Of a stretch of 64,000 nucleotides of DNA, positions 17,621 to 27,462 are shown piece after piece. Location of the stretch: contig QZKS01000026.1 in NCBI GenBank assembly GCA_003599865.1, positions 17,804 to 81,803 on the forward strand. The letters are read 5' to 3'. How positions within the stretch are numbered: position 1 is the first letter of the stretch; each line of letters begins with the position of its first letter. The notes below the pieces were generated by a model. It was not told the origin of the DNA. It did not search any database and saw only the letters and a program-made list of their open reading frames with translations. Position numbers and translations under genes: made by a program. This DNA comes from Desulfobacteraceae bacterium. Its GTDB lineage: Bacteria > Desulfobacterota > Desulfobacteria > Desulfobacterales > SURF-7.

Positions 17621-17632
17621 CCGGACCGGTCA
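17618..17632. repeat. Short perfect palindrome at convergent gene ends
   Basis: TGACCGGACCGGTCA is a perfect 7-base inverted repeat around one A, and it begins with the stop codon of the CoA-transferase gene. It may form a small hairpin between two convergent genes; no T-run follows, so terminator activity is doubtful. Confidence 0.4.
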
Positions 17633-17644
17633 ACCGGGATGTAA

Positions 17645-19546
17645 TTACGGATTTTTAGACAGCGCTTTCCGGATGGCATCTGCCATCTCCTGCCGGATAA
17701 AAGGTTTCATGATATATGCCTGAATCCCCATTTCCGAAGCAATCTCCGCAGAAATCAGTTCGCTGAATCCCGAACAGACAATGATCGGCAAGTCCGGTCT
17801 GACCGCATGCAGCTCTTTGGAGAGTTCAATTCCCGTCATATTCGGCATGGTGGTATCGGTGATCACCAGATCAAAACTTTCCGGATTCCGGCAGAACAGT
17901 TCATGGGCTTTCATGCCGCTTTCCGCGGTAATCACTTCATAGCCCAATCGCTGCAAAAGCCGTTTTCCGGCATCGATCAGCGCCGGCTCATCATCCACAA
18001 ACAGGATTTTCCCGGTTCCCGCAAGTTCATCCGCCATTTCCTGTTTCACGGACATTTCCATCTCTTTTACCCGCGGGAAAGACACGGAAAAAACCGTTCC
18101 GATCCCTTCCTCATTATCCACCTTGATGAACCCGTTGTTCACGGAAACAATACCGTGGACCACGGAAAGTCCCAGGCCGGTCCTGTTTTCCGATTTTCGT
18201 GTGGTAAAAAAGGGATCAAAAATCCGTTTCAGGTCTTTGGGCCGGATTCCCTTTCCCGTGTCTTTGATCCTGAGCTGGATATACTCGCCCGGTTCCACAT
18301 CAAATCCGGCCGGGGATTCTTCCACTTCAATCTGCCCCAGCGTAATTTCAAGGTCTCCCCCGTTTTCTTTCATGGCATCCACGGCATTGTTGATCAGATT
18401 CACCACCATTTGCTGCAACTGAGCCGGGTCCGCCATGACCATTCCGATATCCGTCGGAATGTATTGTGTGATATTGATCGTCGCCGGAATGACGGACCGG
18501 AGCATTTTCAATGTTTCCTTAATAATAATCCCGAACTCAAGCGGCTTTTTCTCCGTAATGGCCTCCCGGCTGAACGTGAGGATCTGATCGACCAGCCTCT
18601 TGGCCCGCTGGCTGGATTTGAGGATCTGCTGAATGGAGTATTCGGCTTCCGTATCCTGTTCGACATCATCGAGCGCCATCTCGGCATTCAGCACAATGGC
18701 ACCCAGAATATTATTGAAATCATGTGCGATTCCGCCGGATAATGTACCGATAGCTTCCATTTTCTGTGTCTGCATGACCCGGGTCTCATATTGTTTTTCT
18801 GCGGTAATATCCCGCAGGAAAACAAGACCGGCAGGCTTTTCCTCCCATTCTATTTCCACAATTTTTGCCTGAACAATGATTTCCTTCTCGTGCTTATGCC
18901 AGCCTTTAAATGAGATGGTTTTTATGGTTTTATGGCTGCTCACCAGCTCCCGGAACTGCCGGATCACGTCCTCCCGATTATCGGTAACAATAAAGTCCGC
19001 AAAATGTCCATTCACGAATTCTTCTTTGGAATATCCGGTCATCTCCACCATTCTGGAATTGGCGAACCTGATCACATCATCCTGGACAATTATGATTCCA
19101 TCGGTTGCACTTTCAATTAAAAACCGGTATTTTTCCTCTGATTTCCGCAGGGCGGCCTCGGTCTGTCTTCGATGGGTGATATCCCGTCCAATCCCCAGAA
19201 TCGCGCACGGCTTTTCATCCTGGTAGATTAGAATCCCCTTTGTCTCCATATAGATTGTCTCACCGTTCCGGGTGACCAGCTCATACTCGGTAACACCACT
19301 TTCATATCCTTTTTCAAGGATTTCACGGATCGCTTTTAAGGCCCGGTCGATTTGCGATTCTTTCAGCAAGGATGAAAAATTCATGGCCGCCAGTTGATTT
19401 TTTGTCAATCCGAGCAAATCCAGTGCCGCAAGGTTTGCATCCAAAAAATTACCTTTCAGATCATGCAGATAGATACAGTCCGGTGAACGGTCCAGCAGAT
19501 TTTTATCGATTGTTTCAATTGTCAGTTCCTTGAATTTTTCCGGCAT
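17645..19546 (-). CDS. Hybrid sensor histidine kinase (PAS-PAS-HisKA-HATPase-REC)
   Basis: A soluble hybrid kinase of 633 residues with no membrane segment. Two PAS domains occupy about residues 15-130 and 140-265 (ending in DITHRRQTEAAL and DITAEKQYETRV). The H-box is GGIAHDFNNILGAI, characteristic of the HisKA group with HDFNN; the ATPase domain has DTGKGI and TGLGLSVVHGIV. A receiver domain follows, with acidic pocket VDDEP and phospho-acceptor Asp in VITDTTMPN. It probably senses a cytosolic cue and relays phosphate to an unlinked partner, since no separate response regulator is adjacent. Start 19546 fits the beginning of the first PAS-like region; an upstream in-frame start would add an unrelated tail. 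It converges on the CoA-transferase gene. Confidence 0.92.
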   Translation of the reverse strand: MPEKFKELTIETIDKNLLDRSPDCIYLHDLKGNFLDANLAALDLLGLTKNQLAAMNFSSLLKESQIDRALKAIREILEKGYESGVTEYELVTRNGETIYMETKGILIYQDEKPCAILGIGRDITHRRQTEAALRKSEEKYRFLIESATDGIIIVQDDVIRFANSRMVEMTGYSKEEFVNGHFADFIVTDNREDVIRQFRELVSSHKTIKTISFKGWHKHEKEIIVQAKIVEIEWEEKPAGLVFLRDITAEKQYETRVMQTQKMEAIGTLSGGIAHDFNNILGAIVLNAEMALDDVEQDTEAEYSIQQILKSSQRAKRLVDQILTFSREAITEKKPLEFGIIIKETLKMLRSVIPATINITQYIPTDIGMVMADPAQLQQMVVNLINNAVDAMKENGGDLEITLGQIEVEESPAGFDVEPGEYIQLRIKDTGKGIRPKDLKRIFDPFFTTRKSENRTGLGLSVVHGIVSVNNGFIKVDNEEGIGTVFSVSFPRVKEMEMSVKQEMADELAGTGKILFVDDEPALIDAGKRLLQRLGYEVITAESGMKAHELFCRNPESFDLVITDTTMPNMTGIELSKELHAVRPDLPIIVCSGFSELISAEIASEMGIQAYIMKPFIRQEMADAIRKALSKNP

Positions 19547-19799
19547 AGGGAAACCTTTTTCTAAAAAATTTTCGGTGATTCTGAAGGAGATAAATGATGT
19601 CCATGACTTTGGCCATATTGCCACAGAACCCTATACAGGGCAAGCGTTACATTTTCCGGCTTGAAAAACCACATACGATTGTTCATATCTTCAAGGGTCT
19701 TATCCTTCCCTCTTGGGTTGATTTATGATACGGTTGTCCGGGAATGCCGTCATGATGGTATCAAAAATAAACCAGTCATCTACAAACAAAGGACAAGAC

Positions 19800-21380
19800 A
19801 TGTATATTACCTTTTATGGTGCTGCACGGGAAGTAACCGGGTCCATGCATATGGTTTCAGCGGAAACAGACCGAATCCTGTTTGACTGCGGAATGTTTCA
19901 GGGACGCAGACAGGAGTCGGAAGAAAAAAATCGGGTGATTCCATTTGATGCGGGAATCCTGTCCGGAGTCATCCTCTCCCATGCCCATATCGATCATTCC
20001 GGTCGAATCCCCTGCCTGACCAAAAAATCATTTCATGGTCGCATCGTCTGCACCAATGCCACAAAAGATACCTGCGAATATCTGCTGCCGGACAGTGCAA
20101 AAATACAGGAATCCGATGCCAACTATTTAAATTACAAGGTCGTCCGAAATTTTTTGAGCCAAATGAAATCATCCACCAAACAAAAATCTCCGTCCCCGCA
20201 AGAAATCAAAAACATGAAAAAACTTCTCAAGAGGGAGGGCCAGAAACTCGACCATGAAACCATCAACACGCTGATTGACCGATACAACCTGAAAAAGGTT
20301 ACCCCCCTGTACACACAAGCCGATGCACAGCAGGCATTGGGATATTTTGACGGCTACCCCTATGAAAGCCGCATTACGGTTGGCCATGGAATGACCTGCA
20401 AATTCTATGATGCCGGCCACATTCTCGGTTCGGCGATCTGCATGCTCAAGGTTCAGGAAAACGGAAAAGACCGCAATATCTGCTTCTCCGGAGATTTTGG
20501 AAGATTTGACAAACCCATCCTGGAAAACCCCACACTGGTGTTTGACCGGGAGGATCAGGATGTAGACCTTCTGATCATGGAAAGCACCTATGGAAATCGA
20601 GAGCACGGACCGGTATCGGATGTCAAAGAGCAGCTGAAGGCCATCATCAATGAAACCGTTGAACGCGGCGGTTCGATACTGATTCCTTCTTTTGCGTTCG
20701 GCAGGGCCCAGGAACTGATTTATGTGCTGCATGAACTGTACGATGCAAAAGAAGTACCCCGCATCCCCGTCTACCTGGACAGCCCGCTGGCAACCAACCT
20801 GACCCATGTGTTTGGGGAGCATCCTGAGGTTTATGATCGGAAAACCCATGAAACCTTTCTGGAAAATGGCAAAAATCCGTTTTCTTTCAAAAAAATGAAT
20901 TTTATCCAGTCCGTGGAGGAATCCATGGCACTGATGAGGGACAATAAACCATCCATCATCATTGCCTCTTCCGGCATGTGTGAGGCCGGCCGGATTCTTC
21001 ACCACCTGCGATATAAAATTCATAATGAAAAACACACGATCCTCATTGTCGGATTTATGGCACAACATACATTGGGACGCCGGATACTGGAACAAGGACA
21101 GCAATACGAACAATCGGGCCGCAAAGGAGAGCCGCCCCTCTTAAAATTCCTGAACAAGGCGTATCCGTTAAAGGCCCATGTGAAGCAGATCGGGGGATTC
21201 AGCGCGCATGGCGACAAAAACGAATTGATGCGGCTGGTGAAAGAATCCAACCTGAACATCAAAAAAATAGCAGTCGTTCATGGAGAGGAAACCCAGGCCT
21301 TGTCCTTTGCAGACACGCTGAAGCAGAATGGCTTCTCCACCTTTGTACCCAGAAGAGGCGAGTCCGTTCAGATACAATAA
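19800..21380 (+). CDS. Metallo-beta-lactamase-fold beta-CASP RNA exonuclease/endonuclease
   Basis: A 526-residue protein starting with TFYGAAREVTGSMH, typical of the beta-CASP RNase branch (CPSF73/YSH1-like). The zinc site motif HAHIDHSG is intact, followed by DAGHILGSA, FSGDFGR, the beta-CASP marks MESTYGN, SFAFGRAQEL, ASSGMCEAGRI and GGFSAHGD, and the final His in VVHGEE. It probably processes or degrades RNA in the cytosol. The start at 19800 has AAAGGA six bases upstream; a longer version would add 25 residues not seen in the family. It leads a plus-strand group with the adenosine-specific kinase gene 18 bases downstream. Confidence 0.92.
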   Translation: MYITFYGAAREVTGSMHMVSAETDRILFDCGMFQGRRQESEEKNRVIPFDAGILSGVILSHAHIDHSGRIPCLTKKSFHGRIVCTNATKDTCEYLLPDSAKIQESDANYLNYKVVRNFLSQMKSSTKQKSPSPQEIKNMKKLLKREGQKLDHETINTLIDRYNLKKVTPLYTQADAQQALGYFDGYPYESRITVGHGMTCKFYDAGHILGSAICMLKVQENGKDRNICFSGDFGRFDKPILENPTLVFDREDQDVDLLIMESTYGNREHGPVSDVKEQLKAIINETVERGGSILIPSFAFGRAQELIYVLHELYDAKEVPRIPVYLDSPLATNLTHVFGEHPEVYDRKTHETFLENGKNPFSFKKMNFIQSVEESMALMRDNKPSIIIASSGMCEAGRILHHLRYKIHNEKHTILIVGFMAQHTLGRRILEQGQQYEQSGRKGEPPLLKFLNKAYPLKAHVKQIGGFSAHGDKNELMRLVKESNLNIKKIAVVHGEETQALSFADTLKQNGFSTFVPRRGESVQIQ

Positions 21381-21398
21381 TGAAAAGGAGGCATTGCT

Positions 21399-21881
21399 AT
21401 GGAACTGATAACCGTTACAATCGATAATCCGGATGGTTTAAACCTGATACTCGGCCATTCCCATTTTATCAAAACCGTGGAAGATGTTTTTGAGGCCATG
21501 GTCAATGGCGTTGCGGGTGCCAAATTCGGGATCGCATTCTGCGAGGCTTCGGACAAATGTCTGGTGAGATACACCGGCACAGACCCCGAGCTGATCGAGC
21601 TGGCCCAAAAAAATGCATATGCCCTGTCAGCCGGCCACAGCTTTATCGTCTTCATGAAAGATATGTTTCCGATCAATGTTCTGAATGCCATCAAAGCCGT
21701 TCCTGAAGTCTGCCGTATATTCTGTGCAACGGCAAACCCGGTGGAAGTGATCATTGCCCGGACCGAACAGGGAAGAGGCATTCTCGGCGTCATTGACGGT
21801 TTTGCATCCAGAGGGATTGAAACCAAAGAAGACATGGAAGCCAGAAAAGGACTTCTGCGGGCAATCGGATACAAACAGTAA
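21399..21881 (+). CDS. Adenosine-specific kinase (DUF355 family)
   Basis: A 160-residue protein that matches the small adenosine-specific kinase family (DUF355) known mainly from archaea and anaerobic bacteria. Marks include NLILGHSHFIKTVEDV near the start, AKFGIAFCEASDKCL in the middle and FCATANPVEVIIA and GRGILGVIDG near the end. Members of the family bind nucleotides and are reported to act on adenosine, but their cell role is poorly known. AAGGAGG is well placed before the ATG. It lies between the beta-CASP nuclease and aroB in one direction with short gaps, suggesting an operon; a link to RNA or nucleoside salvage is inference. Confidence 0.88.
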   Translation: MELITVTIDNPDGLNLILGHSHFIKTVEDVFEAMVNGVAGAKFGIAFCEASDKCLVRYTGTDPELIELAQKNAYALSAGHSFIVFMKDMFPINVLNAIKAVPEVCRIFCATANPVEVIIARTEQGRGILGVIDGFASRGIETKEDMEARKGLLRAIGYKQ

Positions 21882-21916
21882 TTTCGTCTTTTGGGATTGT
21901 AAAAGACAAGAAAAAT

Positions 21917-22942
21917 ATGAAACGAATCGACATTCAAGGAACAACGAGACGTTCATCGATTTATATCGGGGAAAGCCTGAAAAACCTGGCCCGCTATATC
22001 CCTTCCCGGGATGTGGTCCTGATCACCGATGATAGGGTTTCCCATTACTACAAACATGATTTTCCGCAATTCCGGACCATCACCATTGGAACCGGCGAAC
22101 GCATCAAAACCATGGAGACAGCGGCTGATATCTATCAGGAACTCCTTGCCATGAATGCCCAGCGATCGACATTTCTGGTGGGGATCGGCGGAGGGATCGT
22201 ATGCGATATTACCGGCTTTGTCGCATCCACATTTCTCCGCGGCGTTCCTTTCGGATTCGTTTCCTCTACCCTGCTTTCACAGGTGGATGCCAGTGTGGGA
22301 GGAAAAAACGGGGTCAATTTCCAGGGGTTCAAAAATATGGTCGGTGTTTTCAACCAGCCGGAGTTTGTCATCTGCGACCCGGATCTCCTGCAGACATTGC
22401 CTGAGCGGGAATTACTTTGCGGATTTGCCGAGGTAGTAAAACATGCCGTGATTGAAGATCCGGAACTGTTTGCTTTCATGGAAAACAATACGTCGGAAGC
22501 ACTTGCACTCAACCGGCAGGTCATTGAACGGTTTGTTCATGACTCCGTCGTGATCAAATCTACCATTGTCAACCGGGATGAAAAGGAAAAGGGGGAAAGA
22601 AGGAAACTCAATTTCGGGCATACATTCGGCCATGCCATTGAGAAAACAACCGGTATCCCCCATGGTGAGGCTGTCAGTATCGGGATGGTGTTCGCCGCCG
22701 CCCTCTCTGTCCGGAAAGCCATGCTTTCCGAAGAGGAGTTCCATCGAATCATTCGGCTCCTGAACAATTTCAAACTTCCCACATCGCTCGATCATGACAA
22801 ACAGCAGGTAATGGATGCCCTGAAAAAGGACAAAAAAAGAGAAGGTGACCATATTCACTTTGTCCTTCTCCACAGGATCGGCAAATCGGCTGTGGAAAAA
22901 ATTGCCATTTCAGAATTGGGCCGGATAATCGATATCACATAA
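21917..22942 (+). CDS. aroB: 3-dehydroquinate synthase
   Basis: Second enzyme of the shikimate pathway: converts DAHP to 3-dehydroquinate using NAD and a divalent metal in the cytosol. The 341 residues show the NAD-binding GIGGGIVCDITGF, the active-site STLLSQVDASVGGKNGVN and KNMVGVFNQP, and the metal ligands in EVVKHAVI, FGHTFGHAIE and HGEAVSIGM. The usual PTTLL reads SSTLL, as in a known AroB sub-branch. It is flanked by the adenosine-specific kinase and a ThDP enzyme, not by other aro genes. Its ribosome site is weak. A 2-deoxy-scyllo-inosose-type synthase is less likely because the AroB active-site set is intact. Confidence 0.9.
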   Translation: MKRIDIQGTTRRSSIYIGESLKNLARYIPSRDVVLITDDRVSHYYKHDFPQFRTITIGTGERIKTMETAADIYQELLAMNAQRSTFLVGIGGGIVCDITGFVASTFLRGVPFGFVSSTLLSQVDASVGGKNGVNFQGFKNMVGVFNQPEFVICDPDLLQTLPERELLCGFAEVVKHAVIEDPELFAFMENNTSEALALNRQVIERFVHDSVVIKSTIVNRDEKEKGERRKLNFGHTFGHAIEKTTGIPHGEAVSIGMVFAAALSVRKAMLSEEEFHRIIRLLNNFKLPTSLDHDKQQVMDALKKDKKREGDHIHFVLLHRIGKSAVEKIAISELGRIIDIT

Positions 22943-22957
22943 AACCAAGGAGGAAAC

Positions 22958-24694
22958 ATGTCCACAAGCGGCGGCCAAGTCATCGCTCAGGTCCTGCGCG
23001 ATCATGGTGTTCAATATCTGTTCACATTGTGCGGAGGACACATCTCCCCGATTCTGGTCGGATGCGATAATCTGGGGATAAACATCATCGATGTCCGGGA
23101 TGAAGCCAACGCGGTGTTTGCCGCCGATGCGGTCTCCCGCGTAACCGGTATTCCCGGCATCGCCGCGGTAACCGCCGGTCCCGGCGTAACCAATACCATC
23201 ACGGCATTGAAAAATGCCCAGATGGCGCAATCTCCATTGATTCTATTGGGCGGGGCAGCGGCCACCATTACCCGGGGCCGTGGTTCCCTTCAGGATATCG
23301 ACCAGATGGCGGTCCTCAAATCCATTGTCAAAGCCGGTCTGGCCATTCGCCGCAACTGTGATATTCTTCCGGTCATGGAAAGGGCCTTCCAGGAAGCCCG
23401 GTCCGGCATTCCCGGCCCGGTCTTTGTGGAATGCCCCATTGATCTATTATATGAAGAATCCCTGGTCCGGGCATGGTACAGCGCATCCGGGGAAAAACAC
23501 AAAACAGCCGGCCTGAAAAGCAAACTGTTTCAATTTTATCTGAACCACCATGTGGATAAAATGTTTGCCTGCGATCTGGACGCCATGGAAGCCGTTCCTC
23601 AGGAAATCAACACACCGGAATGGAAGCAGCAGAAGCGGGAAGCCGCCCTGAAACTGATCCGGAAGGCCGTAAAACCGGTCCTGATTATCGGCAGCCAGGC
23701 CATGCTTCATCCACACGAAACCGCACCCCTTGCAAAAGCGGTTGAAAAAATAGGCATGCCGGTTTTCCTGACCGGAATGGCCAGGGGCTTACTGGGCGCC
23801 TCCAGCCGCCTTCAGATGCGGCACAACCGGAAAGATGCGCTTCAGCACGCCGATCTGGTCATGATTGCCGGGATGCCCTGCGATTTCAGACTCGGATATG
23901 GGAAAGCCATCTCTTCCAAGGCAAAACTGATTTCCGTCAATCTCAGCAAATCCGATCTCACCCTGAACCGGACACCGGATCTGGGCATTCATGCCGGTCC
24001 CTGTGAATTTATTTGTGCGCTGGGTGAAGCCGGACTGTTTCAGGATAACGCTGAATGGATCCGTTCGCTCCAGGACGCAGACAAACGCCGGGAGGAAAAG
24101 ATCCATTCCCTTGCGCAGAAAAAAACCGAATATGTCAATCCATTGTTGTTTCTGAAAAAACTCGATGCGTTTCTGGATGACGGAAGCATCATTGTCGCCG
24201 ATGGCGGGGACTTCGTAGGAACAGCCTCTTATATCCTGAGGCCCCGCGGCCCGCTGACATGGCTGGACCCCGGCGTATTCGGAACACTGGGAGTCGGTGC
24301 GGGATTTGCCATGGGCGCCAAATTAAGCCGGCCGGATTCGGAAGTCTGGCTGATCTACGGGGACGGTTCCGCCGGATACAGCCTTCAGGAATTCGACACC
24401 TGTGTCCGCCATAACATCCCCCTGATTGCCGTAATTGGAAATGACGGAGGGTGGGCACAGATCGCCCGCGATCAGGTAGAAGTCTTGAAATCCGATGTGG
24501 GCACCCGCCTGAACCGGACCGATTATCATAAGGTTGCGGAAGGATACGGCGGAAAAGGATTTCTGATCGACCGGGAAGACCAGATACTGCCCACGCTGGA
24601 ACAGGCAAGAGAAACAGCGAAAAGAGGTATCCCGGTTTGTATCAATCTGCTGATCGGCGCAACGGATTTTCGCAAAGGATCGATATCTATGTAG
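22958..24694 (+). CDS. Thiamine-diphosphate enzyme, acetolactate synthase / 2-hydroxyacyl-CoA lyase-like
   Basis: A 578-residue ThDP-dependent enzyme with the usual three domains. The N-terminal Pyr domain has the cofactor-activating Glu (about residue 49, [13 protein letters not shown]) and [13 protein letters not shown]; the central domain is Rossmann-like; the C-terminal PP domain has [12 protein letters not shown] followed by GND, the metal/diphosphate motif. Overall it resembles IlvB-like proteins of the ILVBL/HACL branch more than a classical biosynthetic acetolactate synthase, and no regulatory small subunit gene is adjacent. It may make or cleave C-C bonds of 2-ketoacids or 2-hydroxyacyl-CoA. 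AGGAGG precedes the ATG; it is the last gene of the plus-strand group. Confidence 0.85.
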   Translation: MSTSGGQVIAQVLRDHGVQYLFTLCGGHISPILVGCDNLGINIIDVRDEANAVFAADAVSRVTGIPGIAAVTAGPGVTNTITALKNAQMAQSPLILLGGAAATITRGRGSLQDIDQMAVLKSIVKAGLAIRRNCDILPVMERAFQEARSGIPGPVFVECPIDLLYEESLVRAWYSASGEKHKTAGLKSKLFQFYLNHHVDKMFACDLDAMEAVPQEINTPEWKQQKREAALKLIRKAVKPVLIIGSQAMLHPHETAPLAKAVEKIGMPVFLTGMARGLLGASSRLQMRHNRKDALQHADLVMIAGMPCDFRLGYGKAISSKAKLISVNLSKSDLTLNRTPDLGIHAGPCEFICALGEAGLFQDNAEWIRSLQDADKRREEKIHSLAQKKTEYVNPLLFLKKLDAFLDDGSIIVADGGDFVGTASYILRPRGPLTWLDPGVFGTLGVGAGFAMGAKLSRPDSEVWLIYGDGSAGYSLQEFDTCVRHNIPLIAVIGNDGGWAQIARDQVEVLKSDVGTRLNRTDYHKVAEGYGGKGFLIDREDQILPTLEQARETAKRGIPVCINLLIGATDFRKGSISM

Positions 24695-24707
24695 GATTAA
24701 AATCGTC

Positions 24708-24754
24708 TCATGAAAGAGCCGGCAATGCGCAATGCAACGGCGGCTCTTTCATGA
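24708..24754. terminator. Probable bidirectional terminator hairpin
   Basis: A perfect 14-base inverted repeat (TCATGAAAGAGCCG and its complement) with a 19-base loop lies between the ends of the ThDP enzyme gene and nrdJ. T-runs are weak on both sides (GATTTTAA on the minus side), so it may stop or simply stabilise both transcripts. Confidence 0.55.
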
Positions 24755-24774
24755 AAAACGCGAAATGACATTTC

Positions 24775-27261
24775 CTATCCGCACTTGGTATACCCGCATA
24801 TATGGCATGTCATGCATCCTTCTTCAAAACTGATGATCTGGCCGCATTCCGGGCATTCATTCCCTTTCAGGGTATTGCCGGGGCGTTTTGACAGGCCGTT
24901 TGCATTCTTGACATAGCGCTGCTCCAGAATCTGACCGATGGCATCCGGGATGGAAAGAACCAGCTCTCCGTTGTGGAAAACCGTGTGTTCTCCGCGTATT
25001 CCCTTCACCTGTTCCACAATATTGTCAACGGTAACACCGGATCGAAGTGCCAGAGAAATCAGGCGGCCGATGGCCTCTGTCTTGGCCATGGTGGATTTTC
25101 CGGATTTGCCGATGGTTGCGAAAACCTCAAACGGCCGGCCGTCATATTCGGTAACCGTGACATAGAGGTGGCCCATTCCGGTTTTAATTTTGGTGGTGAA
25201 CCCTTCCAGGGTTTCCGGCCGATCCTGGACAATGGTCATAAAGCTGTCCTCTGTAACCTTTTTGGCCGGAAAGGAAAGAACCTGATTCTCCTTACTCCCG
25301 TCGCGATATATGGTAACGCCTTTGCAGCCCAGTTCATAGGCCATGTCATAAATTTTCCGCACATCCTGTTCTGTAGCGTCTCTGGGGAGATTCACGGTTT
25401 TGGATACGGCATTATCGGTATACCGCTGAAAAGCAGCCTGCATCCGGACATGCCATGTGGCGGAAATATCATGTGCCGTAACAAATATCCTTCTGACATC
25501 GACCGGAATTTCTTCCATATCCCGTATACTTCCCTTTTCCGCGACCTTCTCCATTAACTCCCGGCTGTAAAAACCTCTCTGTCTGGCAACCTGTTCAAAG
25601 CAAGGATTCACTTCCACCAGCTTGTCATTATCCATCACCGTCCGGACAAAACTGAGTGCGAACAACGGTTCCACCCCGCTGGAACAGCCGGCGATAATGC
25701 TCAGGGTTCCGGTGGGAGCGATGGTGGTAGTGGTTGCATTCCGGTAACGGCAATCCGCCTGATCCTTGAAAATACTCTTATTAAAATTTTTGAACACGCC
25801 GCGCTCTTCGGCAAGCTGCCGGGAGGCCGCATGGGATTCCTCCTGGATGAACTTCATCACCTCCTCCGCAACAGACAACGCCTGTTCCGAATCATAGGGG
25901 ACTCCGAGATGAAAAAGAAGATCCGCAAAACCCATCACTCCCAGACCGATTTTCCGATTCCCCTTGACCATTTTTTCGATTTCCGGAAGAGGATATCTTG
26001 ACTGGTCAATGGTATCATCCAGGAACCGGACGGAATGCCGGACCAGCTTCTTCAATTCCTCATAATCAATCTCCGGTGCCTGACCCTTATAACGGACGAA
26101 CTTCGCAAGATTGATGGAACCAAGGTTGCAGGCTTCCATGGGCAGCAGCGGCTGCTCTCCGCAGGGGTTTGTGCTCTCAATCTCGCCCAGTTCCGGAGTG
26201 GGATTGTCCTGGTTGATGCGATCCAGAAAAATAATGCCCGGATCTCCGTTTTTCCATGCATGCCGAACCAGAATCCGATAGGTTTCTTCCGCATTCAGCT
26301 CACCGGTTTTTTCCCGGTTGGCCGGATTGATCAGGTCAAAGGATTCCTTTTCCTGTACCGCTTTCATGAACTTTTCAGTGACACCGACCGATATGTTGAA
26401 ATTGTTAAGTGCCTTGTCATCCTGCTTGCAGGTGATAAACTCCATGATGTCCGGATGATCGATGCGAAGAATCGCCATATTGGCGCCTCGCCTGGTTCCC
26501 CCCTGTTTCACCTGCTCGGTTGCCGTGTTGAATACCTTCATAAAGGAAACCGGTCCGGATGCCACACCACCTGTGGTTCCGACACGGCTGTTGGCAGGAC
26601 GGAGACGGGAAAACGAAAAACCGGTTCCGCCGCCGGACTTATGAATCAGCGCCGCATTCTTAATGGAATCAAAAATATCATCCATGCTGTCGTCAATCGG
26701 CAGCACAAAACAAGCGGCAAGCTGTCCCAGCCGGCGCCCTGCATTCATCAGCGTCGGCGAATTGGGAAGAAACTCAAACCGGGTCATCATCCTGTAAAAC
26801 ACTTTTTCCATCTCTTTTACACGGGATTCATCACCATATTTTTTTTCCGCTCTGGCAATGAATCCGGCAACCCGGCTGAACATCTGTTCCGGTTTTTCAA
26901 TGACCTTTCCCTGGACATTCTTTCGCAGATACCTTCGCTCCAGGACCACCCTTGCATTATCGGAGAGAATCAGACCATTTTTCACAAAAACCGATTTGTC
27001 CAGCCGGACGGGTGACGGCTTTTTCAGCCCGTATTCAAGGAGTTTAGCTTCAATCATTTTTTCAATAACGGGCATGGTGATGGTCAGCGTCTCCATTTTG
27101 GCGATCTCTTCCCGGACAAACCGGCTGATGGCCATTGCCTGCTCCGGTTTGATGGGATTTTCCCTTGCCAGAATATCGGAGAACCGATGATCATCCCACT
27201 GATATGTTGCCAAATCAAATCGGCCATCCTCTGTGATTAAAATCTTTCCTCTATGGCCCAT
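24775..27261 (-). CDS. nrdJ: Adenosylcobalamin-dependent ribonucleotide reductase (class II)
   Basis: Reduces ribonucleotides to deoxyribonucleotides using B12, so it works without oxygen. The 828 residues show the RNR barrel marks: FLPNSPTLMNAG, GGGTGFSFSRLRP, the active-site NPCGEQPLLPMEACNLGSINL with the Cys and Glu, and the phosphate-binding APTGTLSIIAGCSSGVEP. The C-terminus has a TSCPD-type domain (residues about 690-790) and a Cys-rich end (CPECG, CMTCHICG), probably the reductant-accepting or zinc segment. Start 27261 is fixed by AGGAGGC directly upstream. The 200-base leader carries a pair of NrdR-like boxes over the probable promoter. Confidence 0.95.
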   Translation of the reverse strand: MGHRGKILITEDGRFDLATYQWDDHRFSDILARENPIKPEQAMAISRFVREEIAKMETLTITMPVIEKMIEAKLLEYGLKKPSPVRLDKSVFVKNGLILSDNARVVLERRYLRKNVQGKVIEKPEQMFSRVAGFIARAEKKYGDESRVKEMEKVFYRMMTRFEFLPNSPTLMNAGRRLGQLAACFVLPIDDSMDDIFDSIKNAALIHKSGGGTGFSFSRLRPANSRVGTTGGVASGPVSFMKVFNTATEQVKQGGTRRGANMAILRIDHPDIMEFITCKQDDKALNNFNISVGVTEKFMKAVQEKESFDLINPANREKTGELNAEETYRILVRHAWKNGDPGIIFLDRINQDNPTPELGEIESTNPCGEQPLLPMEACNLGSINLAKFVRYKGQAPEIDYEELKKLVRHSVRFLDDTIDQSRYPLPEIEKMVKGNRKIGLGVMGFADLLFHLGVPYDSEQALSVAEEVMKFIQEESHAASRQLAEERGVFKNFNKSIFKDQADCRYRNATTTTIAPTGTLSIIAGCSSGVEPLFALSFVRTVMDNDKLVEVNPCFEQVARQRGFYSRELMEKVAEKGSIRDMEEIPVDVRRIFVTAHDISATWHVRMQAAFQRYTDNAVSKTVNLPRDATEQDVRKIYDMAYELGCKGVTIYRDGSKENQVLSFPAKKVTEDSFMTIVQDRPETLEGFTTKIKTGMGHLYVTVTEYDGRPFEVFATIGKSGKSTMAKTEAIGRLISLALRSGVTVDNIVEQVKGIRGEHTVFHNGELVLSIPDAIGQILEQRYVKNANGLSKRPGNTLKGNECPECGQIISFEEGCMTCHICGYTKCG

Positions 27262-27379
27262 TGTGCCTCCTGACATGATGATATGATTAGATATGCTTGG
27301 TTGATGATGTTATCATCCATTCCGAACCGGTATACCATAAAGAGTGTCCGGACTATTTCCCGTTTGTGCAGGATTTTTT

Positions 27380-27426
27380 AATCTATATATTGTATGTCAA
27401 GATAAAATCACCGCAATATCTTATAC
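27380..27426 (-). promoter_or_regulatory. Tandem NrdR-like boxes upstream of nrdJ
   Basis: Read on the plus strand, AATCTATATATTGTAT (27380-27395) matches 13 of 16 positions of the NrdR box ACACTATATATTGTGT. A weaker copy, CCGCAATATCTTATAC, begins exactly 31 bases away at 27411, the three-turn spacing usual for NrdR box pairs. The second box overlaps a candidate -10. Confidence 0.45.
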
Positions 27427-27448
27427 AATTTGTCATTCAGGTGTGCAA
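27420..27448 (-). promoter_or_regulatory. Candidate nrdJ promoter
   Basis: On the minus strand TTGCAC (27448-27443) and TATAAG (27425-27420) are separated by 17 bases. The -10 is a good match, the -35 poor. It would give a leader of roughly 150 bases before nrdJ and overlaps one NrdR-like box, as expected for a repressed promoter. Confidence 0.35.
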
Positions 27449-27462
27449 TATAAAAAAACAGA

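Noticed and set aside
20169..21113. Long open frame on the minus strand opposite the beta-CASP nuclease
   Set aside because: The nuclease has all zinc and beta-CASP motifs; the antisense frame is rich in Cys, His and Phe in the way mirror frames are.
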